From Dickeya lacustris (GTDB lineage Bacteria > Pseudomonadota > Gammaproteobacteria > Enterobacterales > Enterobacteriaceae), in NCBI RefSeq assembly GCF_029635795.1, contig NZ_CP114280.1, forward strand, positions 992,001 to 1,056,000: a stretch of 64,000 nt of DNA. Reading direction: 5' to 3'. This document shows positions 59,561 to 64,000 of this stretch, in pieces. Made by a program: the position numbers and the translations under genes. The first letter of the stretch is position 1. Each line of letters starts with the position of its first letter. The notes under the pieces were generated by a model. It saw only the letters and a list, made by a program, of their open reading frames with translations, made no database searches and was not told where the DNA came from.

Positions 59561-60415
59561 TTAACCGGGCAGATAAGTAGAATCAGATAAGCGCTGAATA
59601 TGCTGCATTGGTGTGAAGCCATTCAGTGCCATATTCGGTCGTTCGTGATTATAGAACCATTGCCATTGTGTGGCGTATTCCTGTAACTCACTCAGCGAAT
59701 AAAACAGATAGTGCCCCAGCCAGTCATAACGCACTGTCCGGTTATAACGCTCAATATACGCATTCTGTTGTGGCTTCCCCGGCTGAATAAAATTGAGGAT
59801 GATATTTTGTCGTTCAGCCCATACTATCAGAGTGTTACCTGCATATTCTGGTCCGTTGTCACATCGAATCGATGCCGGTTTCCCTTTCCATTCAATCAGT
59901 TGTTCGAGAGTTCTGACTACCCGACTGGCCGGAAGGGAAAAATCGACCTCTATTGCCAGGGCCTCGCGATTGAAATCATCAATAATATTCAGCAGACGAA
60001 CGGAGCGACCATCTGACAACTGATCATGCATAAAATCCATTGACCAACTCTCGTTACTGCCAGTGGGGACCCTCAGTGGTTCCGGCTTTTCACGTTTCAA
60101 CCGTTTTTTAGGTTTTATCCGCATATTCAGCGACAGTTCGCAGTAAATCCGGTAAATTCTCTTGTGGTTCCAGACAAAGCCTTTCACGTTGCGCAGATAC
60201 AGGTAACACAGGCCGAAGCCCCAGTTTCGCTGGCTGTCCGTGATGCGCACCAGCCAGTCAGCAATCCGTTGATTTTCCTGACTCAGTAAGCGCCTGTATC
60301 GGTAGCAACATTCGCTGACGACAAAGAGCTGACAGGCCAGACGGATACTGATCCCCGGTGTTCAACTGCATGCAGAGCCATCTGCTTCCGGTCTGATGGC
60401 TTCACCACTTTTTTG
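59561..60415 (-). pseudogene. IS3-family transposase orfB, frameshifted
   Basis: This is the catalytic part of the transposase with the DDE residues: Asp in [12 protein letters not shown], Asp in IRCDNGPEY and Glu in [12 protein letters not shown]. Read from the slippery site the frame begins [20 protein letters not shown], but then loses one G in a GGGG run (complement of 60353-60356). The family sequence [21 protein letters not shown] follows only in another frame. As written, the orfAB fusion cannot be made in full; the intact downstream piece runs from 60250 to 59561. Confidence 0.88.
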
Positions 60416-60668
60416 CCATCGCTTCCTGAATAATTTCGGCCTTCAGACGCTCTTCAGCATACATTTTTTTTAGTCGGCGATTTTCTTCTTCAAGCTCTTT
60501 CAGTCGGCTCATCAGTGCAGCATCCATCCCGCCAAACTTTGAGCGCCATTTATAAAAACTGGCACTGCTGATGCCATGCTCCCGGCACAGTTCAGGAACC
60601 GGCGTACCCGCCTCAGCCTGTTTGAGAATGGTGATGATCTGACTGTCAGTAAAACGTGATCGTTTCAT
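60402..60668 (-). CDS. IS3-family transposase orfA
   Basis: This is an 88-residue DNA-binding subunit. The helix-turn-helix is in FTDSQIITILKQAEAGTPVPELCREHGISSASFYKWRSKFG. A leucine-zipper-like helix follows (LKELEEENRRLKKMYAEERLKAEII). It ends in EAMAKKW, over the slippery heptamer used to enter orfB. Confidence 0.95.
   Translation of the reverse strand: MKRSRFTDSQIITILKQAEAGTPVPELCREHGISSASFYKWRSKFGGMDAALMSRLKELEEENRRLKKMYAEERLKAEIIQEAMAKKW
60408..60414 (-). other. Programmed -1 frameshift site A-AAA-AAG
   Basis: The heptamer AAAAAAG near the end of orfA is the classical IS3-family slippery sequence. A -1 slip continues as KVVKPSDRKQM, the start of orfB. Confidence 0.85.
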
Positions 60669-60739
60669 AGAAATCCCCCTGCATTCAGGTTAGGAGAAAA
60701 TTCTACTTATGCATGCACTGGTTTTTCGGGGGGATTACC

Positions 60740-60743
60740 CAAG
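60740..60743 (+). repeat. Target-site duplication, right
   Basis: CAAG directly after the element, matching the left copy at 59541-59544. Confidence 0.8.
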
Positions 60744-61285
60744 GACACGCATTGGCACAGCTTCAGGCCCTTGCAATGAAGGAATTTGCGCCAGACGGGT
60801 AAACAGGGCCAAATCAGCCTCTCGCGTCTGGCGTAACATAAACTCACGTAAAGGTTGCGCGCCTTTATCGATAGCCACTTCCATGCTGATCTTATCTTCG
60901 CTAAACGGCTTGTACGCCTCATCATAAACACGGGTCAGTACAGGCGACATCACAAAGAATGTCAAAAACAGACTTAATCCCAACAAGACCTGGTTGGGCG
61001 GTGCCGTGGGGGTACCCAAGGCGTTACGCAACAAACTCAACACAATGATGATGCGCGTAAAGCTGGTCATCATCAGTAATACGGCGGGAATGAAACTTAG
61101 CGATGTGATGAAAACCAGCGTTTGGACTGGCAAAGACCATGTCTGGCCGCCATTAGGCAGCGGCTGAGTGACGATACCTGGTAATTGGGCTAATGCCTGT
61201 TGCGTGACCAACAGTAACATGACGGCAATCGGATAGCGTAGTAGACGCAGACACGCAAAAAAAGAGCGCCGAAACAGTGGGGTAC

Positions 61286-61711
61286 TCATTCGTTTTTTTC
61301 CGGGCGTTTTGTCGCTTTCTTGAGAAATTGGAGAAAATCAGCGGATGCTATCTTTTCTGTCGTGCTGATCGTGTCAAGGGGCTGTGCAGGTAAGGTATGA
61401 AGCGGGGTTATCTGCTGTGATGTGACACCCAGAACAAGCCAGTTGCCCTCAATCTCAACGACAACAACGCGTTCTCGCTGACCTACCGAACAGGACGATA
61501 CCACCTTTAACACATTGTTATGTTTCGTTTGTGGAGCCAGGCCAAGTTTTCGCACCACCCAGGCTACCAACAAAATCAGGAGTAAGACACCGCACAGTGC
61601 CGTACCAACCTGAGAGACAAGCGCACCGCCAGAAATAACAGATTCAGCAGCCGCTGGGGGCTGCTGAATGGTTGACAAGGTTGTGGATGTCGCTGAACTG
61701 GCTACTGCCAT
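61286..61711 (-). CDS. fliO: Flagellar protein FliO
   Basis: FliO is a 141-residue single-helix membrane protein that helps assemble the FliP ring of the export gate. The helix [25 protein letters not shown] is at about residues 28-52. The cytoplasmic domain reads [30 protein letters not shown]. The start overlaps the fliN stop by one base and the stop overlaps fliP. Confidence 0.93.
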   Translation of the reverse strand: MAVASSATSTTLSTIQQPPAAAESVISGGALVSQVGTALCGVLLLILLVAWVVRKLGLAPQTKHNNVLKVVSSCSVGQRERVVVVEIEGNWLVLGVTSQQITPLHTLPAQPLDTISTTEKIASADFLQFLKKATKRPEKNE

Positions 61712-62130
61712 TAACGCCCTAACCTGCGCATACGTTCTGATGGTGTGATGATATCCGTGATGCGTACACCATACTTATCAGAAACGACGACGACTTCCCC
61801 CTGCGCTATCAAATAACCATTGATCATGATATCCAGCGGTTCACCGGCAAGACCATCCAACGCCACCACAGAACCCTGCGATAAGCGCAACAGTTCTTTA
61901 ATTGTCATCTTGGTGCGCCCGAGCTCTACCGTCAGTTTAACCGGTATATCCAAAATCAGGTCGATGTCCTGCATTGAACCTTGCTTATCCTGCACGTCAA
62001 AGCTTTTGAATATATCGTCGGTGGCGGGCGCGCTTTTTTCTTTTTCTGCTGACTGTTGCTCGTTAAATGCATCAGCCCACAGATCGTCCACGGAATCCGT
62101 TTCTTCGGACGGTTTCTTGATGTCACTCAT
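61711..62130 (-). CDS. fliN: Flagellar switch protein FliN
   Basis: FliN is the C-ring protein that with FliM and FliG makes the motor switch. The 139-residue product from ATG 62130 (MSDIKKPSEET) has the C-terminal surface-presentation domain (LILDIPVKLTVELGRTKMTIKELLRLSQGSVVALDGLAGEPLDIMING ... RITDII). The longer frame to 62148 is not supported. It overlaps fliM by 8 bases. Confidence 0.96.
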   Translation of the reverse strand: MSDIKKPSEETDSVDDLWADAFNEQQSAEKEKSAPATDDIFKSFDVQDKQGSMQDIDLILDIPVKLTVELGRTKMTIKELLRLSQGSVVALDGLAGEPLDIMINGYLIAQGEVVVVSDKYGVRITDIITPSERMRRLGR

Positions 62131-63139
62131 TGAGCGGTTCCTCGTCATTCAGCGAATTTAAAATAGGGTTTATCAAATGTTCAACGCGCAAGGCATACTG
62201 GCCGTTCAATGTACCGTAATGGCAAGTCAGTACCGGAACACCATCAACGTGAGCGACCAGTCGTTCGGGTTTATCAATCGGCAAAATATCGCCAGGCTTG
62301 AGTTTTAATACTTTTGACAATCGAACCGGAATATCAACAAAATTAGCCACCAGCTCCAGCTCTGAATGCTGTACCTGTTTTGCCAGGGTTTCACGCCAAT
62401 GCTGATCTTCCTGTTGCGAGTTTTCCAGCGGCGGGTTAGCCAATAGCTCGCGTAATGGTTCAATCATCGAGAACGGAATACAGATGCTGAATTCACCGGT
62501 TAATGTACCAATCTCCAGATGAAATGGTGTTGTCACAACGATATCGTTCGGCGATGTAGTGATGTTGGTGAATTTGACCTGCATCTCAGAACGAACATAT
62601 TCGACATCCAGCTTGTAAATGGCATTCCAGGCATCACTATAGGATTCCAGTGCCAGCTTCAGCATACGCCGAACAACGCGCTGCTCGGTATGGGTAAATT
62701 CACGCCCTTCAACTTTGGTGGGGAAGCGACCATCACCACCAAACAAGTTATCTACCGCAATAAAAACCAGACTTGGCGAAAACACAAACAGTGCAGTACC
62801 GCGCAAGGGTTTAAGGTGTATCAAGTTAAGGTTGGTCGGAACGGGAAGGTTACGCGCAAACTCATGATACGGCTGAATTTTAATGGCACCAACGGTAATG
62901 TCAGGGCTACGACGGAGCAGGTTGAACAACCCCATACGGAACTGGCGAGCAAAGCGCTCATTAATAATTTCCAGTGCCTGTAAACGCTCACGTATAACGC
63001 GGCGTTGTGTATTGGGATCATAGGGTTTGACATCCCCATCTTTTTGCGACGCAGCGTTATTAGCATCAGCGCTACTGTCGCCACTGTCACCGTTTAGCAG
63101 GGCGTCAATTTCTGCCTGCGAAAGAATACTGTCACCCAT
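62123..63139 (-). CDS. fliM: Flagellar motor switch protein FliM
   Basis: FliM is the C-ring protein that binds phosphorylated CheY and sets rotation direction. The 338-residue product has the N-terminal CheY-binding segment (ILSQAEIDALLNGDS), a middle CheC-like domain and a C-terminal FliN-like domain (LVANFVDIPVRLSKVLKLKPGDILPI). It starts 5 bases after the fliL stop. Confidence 0.97.
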   Translation of the reverse strand: MGDSILSQAEIDALLNGDSGDSSADANNAASQKDGDVKPYDPNTQRRVIRERLQALEIINERFARQFRMGLFNLLRRSPDITVGAIKIQPYHEFARNLPVPTNLNLIHLKPLRGTALFVFSPSLVFIAVDNLFGGDGRFPTKVEGREFTHTEQRVVRRMLKLALESYSDAWNAIYKLDVEYVRSEMQVKFTNITTSPNDIVVTTPFHLEIGTLTGEFSICIPFSMIEPLRELLANPPLENSQQEDQHWRETLAKQVQHSELELVANFVDIPVRLSKVLKLKPGDILPIDKPERLVAHVDGVPVLTCHYGTLNGQYALRVEHLINPILNSLNDEEPLNE

Positions 63140-63144
63140 AGTGA

Positions 63145-63633
63145 TTACCGCAAAATGAAAGCAGTGAACAGGACATCGCTGACGACCTGGTTAGGTTGAC
63201 CAGGAACCAGCGGTGGGCTTAATACCTGCTTGATCTCTTCAACCAGCTTTTGTTTACCTTGTTCTGTAGCCAGTACTGATGAGCTTTGGCGTGAAAACAG
63301 CATAATCAGACGGCTGCGAATCTCAGGCAGATAGTTAGTTAGGCGTGCACGGGTGGCGTCATCCGGCAAACGCAATGTAATGCCTACATACAATACTCTG
63401 TCTGGATTATTATCCGCAGACAGCAGGTTAACAGTAAACGTATCCAGAGGCATGAACACCGGCGCGGGCGGCGGCGGCGGCTCATGAGATGCTGTATCCG
63501 CTTGTTTATGACCCAATAACCACCAGCCGATACCCGCTGCGGCAGTCGCTGCCAGAGCGATAACAATCAAGAGTATCAGCCAGATGGACCGCTTTTTACC
63601 GCCCGACTGAGCTTTCTTATTAGACGTAGCCAA
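63145..63633 (-). CDS. fliL: Flagellar basal body protein FliL
   Basis: FliL is a single-span inner-membrane protein (helix [26 protein letters not shown], residues 18-43) with a periplasmic domain around the stator. The 162-residue product ends [13 protein letters not shown], as usual for the family. It is the first gene of the fliLMNOPQR group. Confidence 0.95.
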   Translation of the reverse strand: MATSNKKAQSGGKKRSIWLILLIVIALAATAAAGIGWWLLGHKQADTASHEPPPPPAPVFMPLDTFTVNLLSADNNPDRVLYVGITLRLPDDATRARLTNYLPEIRSRLIMLFSRQSSSVLATEQGKQKLVEEIKQVLSPPLVPGQPNQVVSDVLFTAFILR

Positions 63634-63765
63634 TGATATATCCTGTTATTTATCAGTATTTAATGACTATTTCAGCATTAAACAAATACGTGATATCACG
63701 ATTATCCCGTCTATTCATCATGTCAATACAGTGAATAAACAATAAAAAAAGCGTTAACTTGTTTA

Positions 63766-64000
63766 TTAGGCAAATATATCCACGCCATTGCGCCCTGTCG
63801 CGATTGACTGCAATGTCGCAGGAACAGGCAGTGCACTCACCGATTCAGTTGTGCGTTCAGATTGCCCAAACTGCTGTTGGTAAGATGACGCATTGTTGCT
63901 GCCATTGCCCCCGGTATTCCCGGCCAACTGCTGTTGTGATTGCTGCCAGCTCCCCGCATCAGCGCCAACACTACTTTGGCCAAGATTAATACCACTTTCA
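63766..64000 (-). CDS. fliK: Flagellar hook-length control protein FliK, C-terminal end
   Basis: The minus strand is open from the window edge to TAA at 63766. The last 78 residues are rich in Gln, Ser, Asn and Gly (GADAGSWQQSQQQLAGNTGGNGS) and end in NGVDIFA. The Q/S-rich, low-complexity tail and the place directly upstream of fliL identify it as FliK. The rest lies beyond the window. Confidence 0.85.
   Translation of the reverse strand, partial: ESGINLGQSSVGADAGSWQQSQQQLAGNTGGNGSNNASSYQQQFGQSERTTESVSALPVPATLQSIATGRNGVDIFA

Larger units (their letters stand above)
59545..60739 (-). mobile_element. IS3-family insertion sequence (IS407-like), 1195 bp
   Basis: This insertion is bounded by 12-base perfect terminal repeats GGTAATCCCCCC (left) and its complement (right). 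The inverted repeats extend imperfectly to about 40 bases, with a shared TAAGTAGAAT. It is flanked by the 4-base duplication CAAG. Contents are orfA (60402-60668) and orfB on the minus strand, with the A6G slippery site between them. The length, gene layout and 4-base duplication fit the IS407 group of the IS3 family. A specific IS name cannot be given without a search. Confidence 0.93.
59314..61289 (-). pseudogene. fliP: Flagellar export gate protein FliP, split by IS
   Basis: FliP is the core subunit of the export gate and is required for flagellar assembly. The first 183 codons (61289-60740, [16 protein letters not shown] ... [10 protein letters not shown]) and the last 75 codons (59544-59314, [17 protein letters not shown] ... 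GSLAQSFYT) flank an insertion. Joining them across a single CAAG target copy gives 777 bases, that is 258 residues in frame and about the usual FliP length (245 in E. coli). As written, translation ends one codon into the IS (a stop at the element end). The C-terminal helices are therefore lost. The start ATG overlaps the fliO stop (ATGA). Confidence 0.95.

Overview
The window is chromosomal DNA of an enterobacterium, most likely a soft-rot relative (Pectobacteriaceae: Dickeya, Musicola, Brenneria or Pectobacterium). The basis is family-level recognition: matP-ycbZ-fabA, a full enterobacterial FliA/FliZ pair, the fliK-fliR flagellar operon, efeUOB, amn, yohJK, katG and a tRNA-Ser(GGA). Genus is inference, because no search could be run.

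Layout. 0-7.4 kb: a chemoreceptor cut by the window edge, an AT-rich stretch with an orphan ribbon-helix-helix protein and an orphan GhoT/OrtT-like membrane toxin, then housekeeping genes (matP, ycbZ, fabA with FadR and FabR sites, an RpiB-type isomerase, tRNA-Ser). 7.7-12 kb: two regulator/target pairs (LysR with an NTF2-like protein; AraC with an old-yellow-enzyme reductase). 12.7-17 kb: a second chemoreceptor, phoH, fliZ and fliA. 18-29 kb: a DUF2501 protein, katG, an MgtC-like protein, a NitT/TauT-type ABC transporter with its own two-component system (response regulator frameshifted), yohJK and an AraC regulator. 29.5-34 kb: an ABC-F protein preceded by an untracked 27-codon leader ORF and hairpins, a TauE exporter, a VOC protein and a LysR regulator. 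34-44 kb: a two-component system divergent from an RND efflux pair, then the efeUOB iron uptake operon. 44-57 kb: a diguanylate cyclase, the dgcN-dgcA-dat D-glutamate operon (dat frameshifted), a DKNYY-repeat protein, an M20 amidohydrolase, a low-GC pair (secreted GH36-like glycosidase and Tat-exported phosphoesterase), and amn. 58-64 kb: fliR, Q, P, O, N, M, L and the end of fliK on the minus strand, with fliP split by an IS3-family element.

How the genes fit together. Several blocks concern sensing and motility (two chemoreceptors, fliA/fliZ, fliK-R, a diguanylate cyclase). The IS insertion in fliP would remove an essential export-gate subunit, so this isolate is predicted to be non-flagellate unless another copy exists. 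Other blocks concern stress and envelope: katG, RND efflux, ABC-F, yohJK, efeUOB.

The most notable signals are the leader-peptide/hairpin arrangement ahead of the ABC-F gene, the IS-disrupted fliP, three single-base indels (response regulator, dat, IS orfB) that may be real decay or assembly errors, a pair of NtrC-like boxes ahead of dgcN, and the secreted glycosidase/phosphoesterase pair.
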